From: an uncultured Clostridia bacterium
Lineage (GTDB): Bacteria; Bacillota; Clostridia; UMGS1883
Assembly: GCA_947629005.1 (NCBI GenBank)
Contig: CANRCD010000005.1
Location: 38,574-102,573, forward strand
DNA length: 64,000 bases
Direction of reading: 5' to 3'
A model generated the notes under the pieces. The model ran no database searches and had not been told where the DNA came from. It saw only the letters and a list, made by a program, of their open reading frames with translations. Below are positions 36,505 to 45,726 of the stretch, piece by piece (position 1 is the stretch's first letter; every line of letters starts with the position of its first letter). The translations under genes and the position numbers were made by a program.

Positions 36505-37302
36505 TTATTTCGCCTCGATGTGGCTCCTTTCCACAAGCGCGGCTATATCCCCGCCGTAGGGGACGGGCTCGTCCGCGCTCACGGCGTACATCAGATATTC
36601 GATATTGCCCTCCGGCCCGCGTATGGGCGAAAAGTCAAGCCCGCGCACCTCGAAGCCCGCGCCCTCGGCAAAGCGGACGACCCTTTCAATGACCTCGCGG
36701 TGAACTTCGCCGTCGCGCACGACGCCTTTTTTGCCCACCTTTTCGCGGCCCGCCTCGAACTGCGGCTTTATCAGAGCCACTATCTCCCCGCCGGACTTAA
36801 GCAGCCGCTTTGCCACGGGCAGCACCAGCTCCAGCGAGATGAAGGCCACGTCCGCCGAGGCAAAGTCGAGCTCCTCGCCTATGTCCTCGGGGGTGACGGC
36901 GCGTATGTTCGTGCGCTCCATGTTTACCACTCGCCCATCGCCGCGCAGCTTCCAAGCGAGCTGGCCGTATCCCACGTCCACCGCAAACACCTTCGCGGCC
37001 CCGTTTTGCAGCATACAGTCCGTGAAGCCGCCGGTCGAGGCGCCTATGTCCATTGCGGTCTTGCCCTCGAGGCTCACGGGGAAAACGGCGAGCGCCTTTT
37101 CGAGCTTGAGCCCGCCGCGGCTCACGTATTTCCGCTCCGCCCCGCGCAGCTCCACGGCGTCCTTTTCGCCGACCTGAAAGCCGGCCTTGTCGGCCTTTTG
37201 GCCGTTCACGTAAACCTTGCCCTCCATTATCAGGCTCTTGGCGAGGTCGCGCCCGCTGACAAGCCCCTCATCCACGAGATATGCGTCCAGTCGTTTTTTC
37301 AC
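36505..37302 (-). CDS. tlyA: TlyA-family rRNA 2'-O-methyltransferase
   Basis: 265 aa. S4 RNA-binding domain at the N-terminus (KRLDAYLVDEGLVSGRDLAK, KVYVNGQ), YVSRGGLKLEKAL linker, then an FtsJ-like methyltransferase with the SAM motif AMDIGASTGGFTDCMLQNGA and IKPQFEAGREKVGKKG. TlyA methylates C1409 of 16S and C1920 of 23S rRNA in bacteria that have been studied, and its state affects capreomycin response; in Clostridia the gene commonly follows dxs, as here. The GTG start overlaps the dxs stop (GTGA). The product is cytoplasmic. Confidence 0.93.
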   Translation of the reverse strand: MKKRLDAYLVDEGLVSGRDLAKSLIMEGKVYVNGQKADKAGFQVGEKDAVELRGAERKYVSRGGLKLEKALAVFPVSLEGKTAMDIGASTGGFTDCMLQNGAAKVFAVDVGYGQLAWKLRGDGRVVNMERTNIRAVTPEDIGEELDFASADVAFISLELVLPVAKRLLKSGGEIVALIKPQFEAGREKVGKKGVVRDGEVHREVIERVVRFAEGAGFEVRGLDFSPIRGPEGNIEYLMYAVSADEPVPYGGDIAALVERSHIEAK

Positions 37303-39167
37303 AGCAGTTCTCCTATTTTTTCGAGCAGCTTTTCGGTGGTGAAGCCGTAAAATTCCTCAAGCTCGGCCATGGTGGCGTGAGGAACAAAGGCGTCGGGCAA
37401 GGCTATGAGCCTGATTTTGAAGCCTGCGCCGCGTCGGCTGAGATAGGCGGCAAGCTGCTCGCCTATGCCGCCGCAGCCGACGGCCTCCTCCATAAACGCG
37501 AGACGGCCCGTTTTTTCGGCGCTTTTTATCACTGTGGCCGCGTCGAGCGGCTTTATTGTGCGCATATCTATGACCTCGGCCCCTATCCCTTTTTCGGCCA
37601 GAGCCTCGGCGCATTTTAGAGCCCTCGCTACCATCGAGCCGTAGGCCGCGAGCGTTATATCGCCGCCCGAGCGCACTATGGAGGCCTTACCAAATACAAA
37701 GGGGCCGTTGTCGATGGGCATGGCCTCGCCGCCGCGCGGGTAGCGCACGGCTATGGGCCCGTTATGCTCCTCCACGGCGTAGCGCAGCATTTTCTTAAGC
37801 TCGGCGAAGCTCGACGGAGCCAGCGCCGCCACGTTTGGTATGGCCGAAAGGAAGGCCACGTCGAAAATCCCCTGATGAGTGGCCCCGTCGCCGGGAACAA
37901 GTCCGGCCCTGTCCACCGCCAGAACGGCGTGCAGCCCGCCTATCGCGAGGTCGTGAATGACATTGTCGTAGGCGCGCTGGAGGAAGGAGGAATATATGCT
38001 TACCACGGGCACCAGCCCGCCGCCGGCCAGACCGGCGGCGAAAGTCACGGCGTGGCCCTCGGCTATGCCCACATCAAAAAAGCGGGATTTATACTGCTTC
38101 GCAAATTCGCTAAGCCCGCTGCCCAGCGCCATCGAGGGCGTAACTGCCACAACGGCGGGGTTGTCCTTCGCTATGGAGCAGAGCTCGCCGCCAAAAACCG
38201 AAGAGAAGGTATCGCCGCCTGTGTTGGCAAGTCCCGCCGCCGCGTCGAAGGGGCCGACTCCGTGATATTTCTGCGGCGCGGCCTCGGCGGGGGCGTAGCC
38301 CTTGCCTTTTTTCGTCAGAACGTGTACGGCCACAGGCTCGTCCATCTTCAGCGCACGGGAAAAAAGCTCCTCCATGTCGGAGATGCGGTGGCCGTTCACA
38401 GGCCCGAGGTATGTAATTCCCATCGACTCAAACAGCGTGCCCGCCGTAACGGCGTATTTGATGTGGTCCTTTACAAAGCGTATGGCGTCGCGCATTTTGC
38501 TTCCGGCGTAGGGCACTTTGCCGAGGGCGGCCTCCACGGCGTCCTTGGCACGCTGATAGCGGCCCGCGCTGCGAGCCTTTGAGAGCAGCGTGGAAATGCT
38601 GCCCACGTTTTTGGTTATGGACATCTCGTTATCGTTTATAACTATCAGCATAGGGCGCTTGAGGTGGCCTATCTGGTCAAGCGCCTCCATGGCGAGACCG
38701 CCGGTCAGGGCTCCGTCGCCGATTACGCAGCATACCCTTCCCTTGGCGCCGGTCAGCTCGTTCGCCATAACGGCGCCTATTCCCACCGAAAGCGAGGTGG
38801 AGCTGTGGCCCGAGACCGCGAAGTCGTAGGGGCTTTCCGCGGGGGACGAGAAACCGCAGGCCCCGTTCATTGAGCGCAGTCTCTGCATGGCCTCGCGCCT
38901 TCCGGTCAAAAGCTTGTAAAGGTAGGACTGGTGCCCCACGTCCCAGATCAGCGTGTCGCGCGGAAGGTCCAGCGCGCGGCAGAGGGCTATCGTCAGCTCC
39001 ACCACGCCCAGATTGCTGGAAAGGTGCCCGCCGTTTTTCGCCACAAGCGAAATTATCTCCGCGCGGGCCTCGTCGGCAAGCACGGAAAGCTGCCCCACCG
39101 TGAGTTTTTTCAAGTCGGAGGGCTGCTTTACTGTATCTAAAATACGGTTTGTATTCAAGTCTATCAT
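37299..39167 (-). CDS. dxs: 1-deoxy-D-xylulose-5-phosphate synthase
   Basis: 622 aa. Thiamine-diphosphate enzyme that condenses pyruvate with glyceraldehyde 3-phosphate, the first step of the MEP isoprenoid pathway. Blocks: NGGHLSSNLGVVELTIAL, DVGHQSY, SGHSSTSLS, the ThDP motif IGDGALTGGLAMEALDQIGH plus DNEMSI, FFDVGIAEGHAVTFAAGLA, and PIAVRYPRG. The ATG overlaps the rqcH stop by 4 bp (ATGA), and the stop overlaps tlyA, so rqcH-dxs-tlyA form a tightly coupled unit. Confidence 0.97.
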   Translation of the reverse strand: MIDLNTNRILDTVKQPSDLKKLTVGQLSVLADEARAEIISLVAKNGGHLSSNLGVVELTIALCRALDLPRDTLIWDVGHQSYLYKLLTGRREAMQRLRSMNGACGFSSPAESPYDFAVSGHSSTSLSVGIGAVMANELTGAKGRVCCVIGDGALTGGLAMEALDQIGHLKRPMLIVINDNEMSITKNVGSISTLLSKARSAGRYQRAKDAVEAALGKVPYAGSKMRDAIRFVKDHIKYAVTAGTLFESMGITYLGPVNGHRISDMEELFSRALKMDEPVAVHVLTKKGKGYAPAEAAPQKYHGVGPFDAAAGLANTGGDTFSSVFGGELCSIAKDNPAVVAVTPSMALGSGLSEFAKQYKSRFFDVGIAEGHAVTFAAGLAGGGLVPVVSIYSSFLQRAYDNVIHDLAIGGLHAVLAVDRAGLVPGDGATHQGIFDVAFLSAIPNVAALAPSSFAELKKMLRYAVEEHNGPIAVRYPRGGEAMPIDNGPFVFGKASIVRSGGDITLAAYGSMVARALKCAEALAEKGIGAEVIDMRTIKPLDAATVIKSAEKTGRLAFMEEAVGCGGIGEQLAAYLSRRGAGFKIRLIALPDAFVPHATMAELEEFYGFTTEKLLEKIGELL

Positions 39168-40933
39168 TCCTTACGGTCAGTGAGCTTTTCGGGCGGCAGC
39201 GGCTCGACAAGGGCTGTGCTGTAGCCTTCGTAAATAACCATGCCGGCCTTCGCGCCGCGCGGTTTTTTCACGTGGCTGACGGGGCAGTAGTCCACTTCGG
39301 CCTTCGGGGCCCCTCGGGCCTTTGAAAAATATGCCGCCAGCGACGCCGCGGCGGATATCACCTCGGGCGGGAAGTCCTCGCCCTCATATTTTACAAGGGT
39401 GTGGCTGCCGGCAATGTTTTTGGTGTGCAGCCACAAATCACGGCTGCGGCCCAATTTCAGCGTCAGGTAGTCGTTCTGCGCATTGTTGCGCCCAACCATT
39501 ACGGTGTAGCCCATGAGGCTGAAGCTCATGGGCGGCGAGGCGGTCTCCCGCGCGGGCTTTTTTCGCTTGCCGCCTTCGCCTTTGAGGTAGCCGCCTTCGG
39601 TCAGCTCCTCTCGTATCTCGGCCAGCTCCGCAAGGGAGCGCGCGTTTTCCAGCGACAGCAGCACCGACTCCAGATAGGCCAGCTCGTTTTTCGTCAGCTC
39701 TATCTGCTCGGCGGCGTAAAGCTCGGTGTTTTTGGCTTTTTTGTACTTGCTGTAGTAGCTTTTCGCGTTCTGCGAGGGGCTTTTTGTCTCGTCGAGAGGT
39801 ATCGTCACCTGAGTTTGATTTTCGTCGTAATAGTTCGTCACCGTCACGCTTTTCGCCCCGCGCTCCACGGCGTAAAGATTGGCCGTCAGAAGGTCGCCGT
39901 AAACACGGTATTTATCCCTGTCCATAGCGGCGGCGAGATCGCCCTGAAGCAGGTCCAGCTTGCGCGAGGCTCTCGCAAGGCAGTTGTTTATCACCTTGGC
40001 CATGCCGGATGCGTGGGCCTTCATTCGGGCCTGTCTGTCGCGCAGACGGTAAAACTCCTCGGCGGCGGCGTTCATGCTTTTCATGGGCTTCACCGTCATA
40101 GCTCCTCCGTACTGGCGCACGGCGAAGGCCGCAAAGTCAGCGGCGGCCTCCGGACCTTCCGCTTCCTTTATCAGCAGGCACGGCGAAAAATCGCCATCCG
40201 TGGCGCGGGCAAACAGCTTTTCCACAGCCACGGCGGTTTTTTGTATGTGGTTTTGCGTCATTTCGTTCACTCGGATATTGGCGTCGCCGCAGACGGAAAA
40301 AACGCACTCCCGAGCCATCAAAGGGCTGAGGCCGTTTATGGCCGAGGTGAGCGCCTTATCTGCATACAGACCCCCGTCGGCGGAGGAGAGGGCCTTAAGG
40401 TAGTCCGCCGCCAAGGCTTCCGTGGGGTCGAGCCTGCCGCCGTCCGGCGGCGGAAGGTAGGGGAGGCCGGGCAAAATCGGGCGTGCGGAGCTCTGCCCAA
40501 GGTCCACGTGGCGCACGCTGTCAATAACGCGGCCATCCTCGTTTAAAAAGATGATATTGCTGCCGCGGCCCATAAGCTCGCATACAAGGCGGCGTGTGAC
40601 GACGTCGCCGAGCTCCGTGCGGCACTCGACGTCAATGTTTATTATCCGTTCAAAGCCGGGCTGACTGACGGCGGTTATCCTCCCGCCGGCGAGGTTCTTG
40701 CGCAGAAGCATACAGAACATGGGCGGCGCGGCCGGATTTTCGTATTTTTCATCGGTCAGGTGTACGCGGGGATTGGCCCCCGCGCTTATGAGCAGGCGGC
40801 GGCTCTCGCCGTGCCCGCGCAGCGTCAGCACAAGCATATCCTTCTCGGGCTGCTGAATTTTGTCTATCTTAAAGCCGTTTATCCCGCCGAGCTCAAGTGT
40901 AAGGGCACGGACGGCCATGGCGTCAAGCGGCAT
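39164..40933 (-). CDS. rqcH: Ribosome quality-control factor RqcH (NFACT/FbpA family)
   Basis: 589 aa from ATG 40933, with GGAGTGAT upstream; the in-frame GTG 40942 overlaps that site. RqcH binds stalled 50S subunits and adds C-terminal Ala tails. NFACT-N domain with GLNP-like start MPLDAMAVRALTLELGGI, central coiled coil (RQARMKAHASGMAKVINNCL), and NFACT-R domain (DLWLHTKNIAGSHTLVK, HVKKPRGAKAGMVIYEGYST). Older names are FbpA or fibronectin-binding protein. The conserved DR region is not checked. First gene of rqcH-dxs-tlyA. Confidence 0.92.
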   Translation of the reverse strand: MPLDAMAVRALTLELGGINGFKIDKIQQPEKDMLVLTLRGHGESRRLLISAGANPRVHLTDEKYENPAAPPMFCMLLRKNLAGGRITAVSQPGFERIINIDVECRTELGDVVTRRLVCELMGRGSNIIFLNEDGRVIDSVRHVDLGQSSARPILPGLPYLPPPDGGRLDPTEALAADYLKALSSADGGLYADKALTSAINGLSPLMARECVFSVCGDANIRVNEMTQNHIQKTAVAVEKLFARATDGDFSPCLLIKEAEGPEAAADFAAFAVRQYGGAMTVKPMKSMNAAAEEFYRLRDRQARMKAHASGMAKVINNCLARASRKLDLLQGDLAAAMDRDKYRVYGDLLTANLYAVERGAKSVTVTNYYDENQTQVTIPLDETKSPSQNAKSYYSKYKKAKNTELYAAEQIELTKNELAYLESVLLSLENARSLAELAEIREELTEGGYLKGEGGKRKKPARETASPPMSFSLMGYTVMVGRNNAQNDYLTLKLGRSRDLWLHTKNIAGSHTLVKYEGEDFPPEVISAAASLAAYFSKARGAPKAEVDYCPVSHVKKPRGAKAGMVIYEGYSTALVEPLPPEKLTDRKE

Positions 40934-41035
40934 AGGTATCACTCCGGTGGATGAAAGTTGTATATTTCTGAATTATTATATTACAAAATGAGAATAAAAT
41001 CAAGATTTTTTTTGTATATTTTTTACAAAATTTAC

Positions 41036-41064
41036 TTGACAAACTTTTTTTGTTGTGATATAGT
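41036..41064 (+). promoter_or_regulatory. Sigma-A promoter of sigH
   Basis: -35 TTGACA (41036-41041), 17-nt spacer, -10 TATAGT (41059-41064) preceded by TGTGA. Confidence 0.85.
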
Positions 41065-41087
41065 ATAAAGGAATAGAGGTGTCGGCT

Positions 41088-41726
41088 ATGGAAAGCAGCG
41101 CGGCCATAAGCGCGCCGGACGGCGGCTTCAGCGACGAGCAGCTTGTCGCTATGGCTCAGCGCGGCGATGGGGCGGCAATGGATTATATCCTGAAAAAATA
41201 TTCCGCCTCCGTCAAAAAAACGGCTAACCGTTATTTTCTTGTAGGCGCCGATCATGACGATCTGGTGCAGGAAGGCATGATAGGCCTGTTCAAGGCCGTG
41301 CGCTCCTATTCGCCCGATAAAAACGCCGCCTTTCGCTCGTTCGCGGAGCTGTGCGTCACGCGCAGTATCCTGACGGCAATCAAGGGGGCCACAAGGCAGA
41401 AGCATCTGCCGCTCAATTCCTACATTTCCTTGGACAGGCCCGTCCGCGAGGACGACCGCGACCTTACGGTGATGGACGTCGTCGGGGGGAGCGGGGCCGT
41501 CAATCCAGAGGATATCGTTATCGGCCGCGAGAAGGTGGTTTTTCTCGGCGACAGGATAGCGAGATTTCTTTCAAAGCTCGAATGCCGGGTGCTGCTTTAT
41601 TACCTGCGGGGCGAAAGCTACGCCGACATAGGCGCGCGGCTCGGGAAGGACCCTAAGGCAATTGACAACGCCATTCAGCGCATACGCCGGAAGTTTGAAA
41701 AAATCAGCGGCGAGGACGGAATCTGA
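41088..41726 (+). CDS. sigH: RNA polymerase sigma-H factor
   Basis: 212 aa from ATG 41088, with GAGGTG six nt upstream; the GTG at 41079 overlaps that site. Early-sporulation/stationary-phase sigma factor. Region 2 HDDLVQEGMIGLFKAVRSYS and PDKNAAFRSFAELCVTRSIL, the linker RQKHLPLNSYISLDRPV, and region 4 SYADIGARLGKDPKAIDNAI fit SigH rather than the forespore or mother-cell factors. It would direct polymerase to genes such as spo0A and spoIIA, none of which are here. tRNA-Gly follows about 65 bp downstream. Confidence 0.93.
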   Translation: MESSAAISAPDGGFSDEQLVAMAQRGDGAAMDYILKKYSASVKKTANRYFLVGADHDDLVQEGMIGLFKAVRSYSPDKNAAFRSFAELCVTRSILTAIKGATRQKHLPLNSYISLDRPVREDDRDLTVMDVVGGSGAVNPEDIVIGREKVVFLGDRIARFLSKLECRVLLYYLRGESYADIGARLGKDPKAIDNAIQRIRRKFEKISGEDGI

Positions 41727-41792
41727 TTTCGGTGTTACGGAAAACGCGGTTGATATATCAGCTTCGGCTATAAGCTTCTGCCAATGCTATAC

Positions 41793-41866
41793 GCGGATGT
41801 AGCTCAATGGCAGAGTCCCTGCTTCCCAAGCAGGTCGCGCGGGTTCGATTCCCGTCATCCGCTCCA
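41793..41866 (+). tRNA. tRNA-Gly (anticodon CCC)
   Basis: 74 nt with encoded CCA. Acceptor GCGGATG pairs with CATCCGC; anticodon stem CCTGC/GCAGG around loop TTCCCAA, giving anticodon CCC; T loop TTCGATT. It reads GGG. Confidence 0.96.
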
Positions 41867-41940
41867 GTTGCGATACGCCCGTGGAGGGGGAGCACCCTAA
41901 CAAGGGTAAAATAATTTCTATACTAAGCGAGGAGATTTGT

Positions 41941-42213
41941 ATGTACGAAGACAAGACCTTAGTCTGCAAGGATTGCGGACAGGAATTCGTGTTCACCGCG
42001 GGCGAGCAGGAGTTCTATGCGGAGAAAGGCTTCCAGAACGAGCCTCAGAGATGTAAAGAGTGCCGCGCAAAGAAAAAGTCGGCTCTCAGGGAAGGCCGCG
42101 AGATGTACACGGCTGTCTGCGCCGATTGCGGAAAGGAAGCAAAGGTTCCCTTCGTTCCCAAGAACGACAGACCTATTTACTGCAGCGAGTGCTATGCGCT
42201 TCACAAAAATTAA
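41941..42213 (+). CDS. Zinc-ribbon protein with two CxxC pairs per half
   Basis: 90 aa, with GAGGAG before the ATG. Two zinc-binding modules: VCKDCGQEFVF with CKECRAKKK, and AVCADCGKEAKVPF with YCSECYALH. This matches the small zinc-ribbon family common in Clostridia, often near 16S rRNA or cold-shock genes. The role is unproven; nucleic-acid or ribosome binding is likely. It lies directly after tRNA-Gly and before the palindromic element at 42223-42500. Confidence 0.88.
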   Translation: MYEDKTLVCKDCGQEFVFTAGEQEFYAEKGFQNEPQRCKECRAKKKSALREGREMYTAVCADCGKEAKVPFVPKNDRPIYCSECYALHKN

Positions 42214-42222
42214 TCTCCTCTG

Positions 42223-42500
42223 AGCACAGGGGTTCGAACCCCGTGCGCCGTGCGGGGGTATGTTTTCCCGCAGCAGCCTACGTCAAAGAACCGCTCGGAA
42301 TACGTCAGTATTCCGAGAAACTTTTTCCTTGCCTACGAAAAAATATCCACCCGCACGGTCCAAAGGAGTTTATAGCGAGCGAAATTTTTTTCGGGCAAGG
42401 CAAAAAGCGCAGGAAGACTGACGCCTTCCGAGCATTTTTTACGCAGCATGGGGGAATTTTTGCCGCTGTAAACCGCCGCGTCGTTCGGTTCCCCTGTGCT
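42223..42500. repeat. 278-bp long imperfect inverted repeat with nested hairpins
   Basis: The element begins AGCACAGGGG (42223-42232) and ends with its exact complement CCCCTGTGCT (42491-42500). The left half aligns with the reverse complement of the right half over most of its length; the clearest block is GCTCGGAATACGTCAGT against GCTCGGAAGGCGTCAGT, then CTTTTT-CCTTGCC and a run of A. Each arm also forms its own hairpins, for example GGAATA/TATTCC. There is no ORF of note. The first 25 nt form a near-perfect hairpin with a TTCGAA centre. This looks like a miniature inverted-repeat mobile element or a highly structured RNA. The rest of 42214-42648 holds a terminator and the polA promoter. 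Confidence 0.75.
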
Positions 42501-42528
42501 TATACAGAAGTTTAATTATTGTAACTGC

Positions 42529-42559
42529 AAACGGAGCCTGTTTAGGGTTCCGTTTTTTT
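42529..42559 (+). terminator. Intrinsic terminator
   Basis: Stem AAACGGAGCC (42529-42538) with GGTTCCGTTT (42546-42555), one G-T pair, followed by TTTT. It closes the upstream transcript before the polA promoter. Confidence 0.8.
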
Positions 42560-42582
42560 CTGCCTTTTTACAGTAAAAAATA

Positions 42583-42611
42583 TTGAAAATTCCGCCGCCT
42601 CGGAGTATAAT
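42583..42611 (+). promoter_or_regulatory. Promoter of polA
   Basis: -35 TTGAAA (42583-42588), 17-nt spacer, -10 TATAAT (42606-42611). Confidence 0.85.
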
Positions 42612-42648
42612 AGAATTATAATACGCAAAAGCGAAAAGGAGCTCCTCC

Positions 42649-45153
42649 ATGAAAAAGCTGATTATCATCGACGGCAACAGCATAGTAAACAGGGCCTATT
42701 ACGGCATAAGGCCGCTCTCTACGAAGGACGGTATTCCCACCAACGGAATTTTGGGCTTTATGAATATTCTCCTCCGCCTCGAGGACGATTACTCGCCCGA
42801 CGCCCTTTGCGTGGCTTTTGACCTTAAAGCCCCTACCTTTCGCCACAAAATGTACGGCGAGTACAAGGCCCAGCGCAAGGGTATGCCCGAGGATCTGGCC
42901 GCGCAGCTCCCCCACTTAAAGGAACTGCTTTCGGCCATGAACGTGCTCCAGCTCTCGCTGGAGGGCTACGAGGCCGACGATATAATCGGCCATGTCAGCC
43001 GCGTGTGCGAGGAAAGCGGCGTCTGGTGCGGCATAGCCACCGGCGACAGGGACGACCTGCAGCTTGCCTCGCCGACAACTCACGTGCTGCTGACCACCAC
43101 CAGCTATTCCCAAACCAAAACCGACGTTTACGATGCCGACGCAGTGGCGGAAAAATACGGCGTGACCCCGCGTGAGTTCGTGGCCGTTAAGGCCCTCATG
43201 GGCGACAGCAGCGACAATGTGCCGGGCGTCAGCGGAATCGGCGAAAAAACCGCCTTTGAGCTCGTCAAAAAATTCCATGGCCTTGACGAGATATACGAAA
43301 ATATAGACGACCCCTTTATCAAAAAGGGCTGGCGGCAGAAGCTCATTGACGGCAGAGATATGGCTTATCTCTGCTACGACCTCTGCGAAATCCGCCGCGA
43401 CATCCCGCTGGATTTCTCCGTGGAGGCCGCCGCGCTGCGCCCCGCCGACGTAGCCGCGCTCTCGCGCAAGCTTGAGCAGCTTGAACTGCGCCGCATAGCC
43501 GAAAGGCTTGGCCTCGGCGAGGCTGAGGAGCCCGAGGCGGGCCCCGCTCCCGAAACGGGTCCCGCCTCTGACGAGGATTTGGCCACGGCGGCCTGCGCGG
43601 AGGAGCTTCCCTTTATCATCGGAGAGGACGGCGAAATCGCCTTTTCAATCGGCGGGAGGGACCTCACCGCCCCGCCAGAGGCTCTGCGCCCCGCCTTTGA
43701 AGGCCCCTCGAAAAAAATATCCCACCGCGTCAAAAGCGCCATGCACAGCCTCGCGGCCGTCGGAATAACGCTCGGCGGCGAGTTTTACGATACCGAGATA
43801 GGCGCTTATATTCTCGACCCTCAGCAGACGGTATACGATCTTCGCGAGCTGTGCCGCGCGTTGGCGCTGCCCTGCGCGGCCTCGTCGCTGCCCGCCCTCA
43901 TGCGGGCGCAGACGGAGGAGATAGAGCGCCGCGGTCAGACTAATCTTTTGCGCGGCATCGAGCTCCCGCTTGAGAGAGTGCTGTTTTCTATGGAGCGCGA
44001 GGGCTGCCGCATCGACGTGGAGCAGCTCCGACTTTTCGGCGAAATGCTGGGCGAACGCATAACGGGGCTTGAGCAGAGCATATACTTTATGGCCGGAGGC
44101 GAATTCAACCTCAATTCGCCCAAGCAGCTCGGCTCGGTGCTTTTCGAGCGGCTGGGCCTGCCTGTCGTCAAGAAAAGCAAGCGCGGCTACAGCACCGACA
44201 GCGAGGTGCTCGAAAAGCTGCGCTCCCGTCATGAGATAATCGACCTCATCATCGAATACCGCCGCGCTGCCAAGCTTAAGAGCACCTACACCGACGCTCT
44301 GCTCCCGCTGGTTGACGGCGAGAGCCGCATACACTCGTCGCTTAACCAGACGGTCACGGCAACGGGCCGTATTAGCTCCACCGAGCCTAATTTGCAGAAC
44401 ATTCCCGTCCGCACCGAGCTCGGGCGCGAGCTGCGCAAGATGTTTGTGGCGAAGGAGGGCTGCCTGCTGGTGGACGCCGACTACAGCCAAATAGAGCTGC
44501 GCGTGCTGGCGCATATCTCCGGCGACGATGCCATGTGCCGCGCCTTCAGCGAAAACGACGATATCCATACCCTTACGGCTATGCAGGTTTTCGGCGTTCC
44601 GGACTTCTGCGTCACGCCCGAGATGCGCTCGCGCGCAAAGACCGTCAACTTCGGCATAATTTACGGTCAGGGCGAGTTTTCGCTGGCTAACGAGCTGAAA
44701 ATCAGCCGCGCCGAGGCCAAACGGTATATCGAAAGCTACTTTGAGAAATACCATGGGGTTAAAGAATATATGGAAAAAACCGTAGCCGCCGCCAAGGCCG
44801 ACGGCTATGTTTCCACAATTTTCGGCCGCCGACGCGCCGTGCCCGAGCTGGAGTCGCGCAACCGCAACCTCCGCGCCTTCGGAGAGCGCATCGCGATGAA
44901 TACCCCCATACAGGGCAGCGCCGCCGACATTATAAAGATAGCCATGGTGCGGGTTTACGACGCCCTTAAAAAGGAATGTCCCAACTCGCGGCTCATTCTC
45001 CAGATACATGACGAGCTTATCATCGAGGCCCCCGAGGCCGAGGCCGCCCGAGCGGGCGAACTGCTCCGCCGCGAAATGGAGAACGCCGTAAGGCTAAACG
45101 TGCCGCTGGTGGCCGACGTACACACCGGTAAAAGCTGGTACGAAGCGAAATAA
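42649..45153 (+). CDS. polA: DNA polymerase I
   Basis: 834 aa. 5'-nuclease domain (IIDGNSIVNRAYYGI, ATGDRDDLQLA, GDSSDNVPGVSGIGEKTA), a shortened central domain, and a complete polymerase domain with motif A DYSQIELRVLAHIS, motif B RSRAKTVNFGIIYG and motif C QIHDELIIEA. The central 3'-5' exonuclease domain has lost the D-x-E motif (LPFIIGEDGEIAFSIGG in its place), so it probably cannot proofread; this is common in Firmicutes Pol I. It fills gaps and removes RNA primers. GGAGCTCC precedes the ATG. First gene of polA-coaE-lytic transglycosylase. Confidence 0.97.
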   Translation: MKKLIIIDGNSIVNRAYYGIRPLSTKDGIPTNGILGFMNILLRLEDDYSPDALCVAFDLKAPTFRHKMYGEYKAQRKGMPEDLAAQLPHLKELLSAMNVLQLSLEGYEADDIIGHVSRVCEESGVWCGIATGDRDDLQLASPTTHVLLTTTSYSQTKTDVYDADAVAEKYGVTPREFVAVKALMGDSSDNVPGVSGIGEKTAFELVKKFHGLDEIYENIDDPFIKKGWRQKLIDGRDMAYLCYDLCEIRRDIPLDFSVEAAALRPADVAALSRKLEQLELRRIAERLGLGEAEEPEAGPAPETGPASDEDLATAACAEELPFIIGEDGEIAFSIGGRDLTAPPEALRPAFEGPSKKISHRVKSAMHSLAAVGITLGGEFYDTEIGAYILDPQQTVYDLRELCRALALPCAASSLPALMRAQTEEIERRGQTNLLRGIELPLERVLFSMEREGCRIDVEQLRLFGEMLGERITGLEQSIYFMAGGEFNLNSPKQLGSVLFERLGLPVVKKSKRGYSTDSEVLEKLRSRHEIIDLIIEYRRAAKLKSTYTDALLPLVDGESRIHSSLNQTVTATGRISSTEPNLQNIPVRTELGRELRKMFVAKEGCLLVDADYSQIELRVLAHISGDDAMCRAFSENDDIHTLTAMQVFGVPDFCVTPEMRSRAKTVNFGIIYGQGEFSLANELKISRAEAKRYIESYFEKYHGVKEYMEKTVAAAKADGYVSTIFGRRRAVPELESRNRNLRAFGERIAMNTPIQGSAADIIKIAMVRVYDALKKECPNSRLILQIHDELIIEAPEAEAARAGELLRREMENAVRLNVPLVADVHTGKSWYEAK

Positions 45154-45162
45154 GGTGATAAA

Positions 45163-45726
45163 ATGATAATCGGACTAACGGGACTGACGGGCGCGGGCAA
45201 AAGCACGGCCGCCGCAGCGCTGCGGCGGCTTGGCTGCCACGTCATCGACGCCGACCGCGTGGGTCACGAGGTGACAACGCGCCCGGATATACTGGAAAAA
45301 ATAAAAACCGCCTTCGGCGCGGGCTGTATTCTGCCCGACGGTACGCTCGACCGGCGGGCTCTCGGTAAAATCGTATTTTCCGACGGCGAAAAGCTGAAAA
45401 AGCTCAACGCTATTACTCACCCGCCCATAACCGAGGCCATAGCCGCCGAGGCCGCCGCCCACAGCGGCGAAACCGTGGTTATCGACGCGGCGGCGCTCGG
45501 GGAGAGCGGGCTCGACCGCCTCTGCGGCGAGGTCTGGCGCGTCACGGCCCCCGAGGAACTGCGCCTCGCGCGGATTATGGAGCGCGACGGCCTTTCCCGC
45601 ACGGAGGCCGTAAACAGAATCCTCAGTCAGACGCCCTACGGCGGGCGCTGCGTTCTGATAGACAATTCCTCCACCGAGGAGGCCCTCGGACAAAAGGTGA
45701 AGGAGGCGCTATGCGCGAAACTCTGA
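45163..45726 (+). CDS. coaE: Dephospho-CoA kinase
   Basis: 187 aa. Last step of coenzyme A synthesis. P-loop GLTGLTGAGKSTAAAAL, HVIDADRVGHEV, GTLDRRALGKIVFSD and LNAITHPPI are the family motifs. It begins 9 bp after polA, a pairing seen in many Firmicutes, and its end overlaps the next gene by 16 bp. Confidence 0.95.
   Translation: MIIGLTGLTGAGKSTAAAALRRLGCHVIDADRVGHEVTTRPDILEKIKTAFGAGCILPDGTLDRRALGKIVFSDGEKLKKLNAITHPPITEAIAAEAAAHSGETVVIDAAALGESGLDRLCGEVWRVTAPEELRLARIMERDGLSRTEAVNRILSQTPYGGRCVLIDNSSTEEALGQKVKEALCAKL

Noticed and set aside
41793..41866. The 8-mer ATCCGCTC of the hairpin family also occurs at the 3' end of tRNA-Gly
   Set aside because: A match of 8 nt without further similarity is not evidence for a tRNA-derived repeat.
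42225..42247. tRNA-like T arm (GGGGTTCGAACCCC)
   Set aside because: No acceptor, anticodon or D arm is present; the stretch is better explained as the terminal hairpin of the 278-bp inverted repeat.
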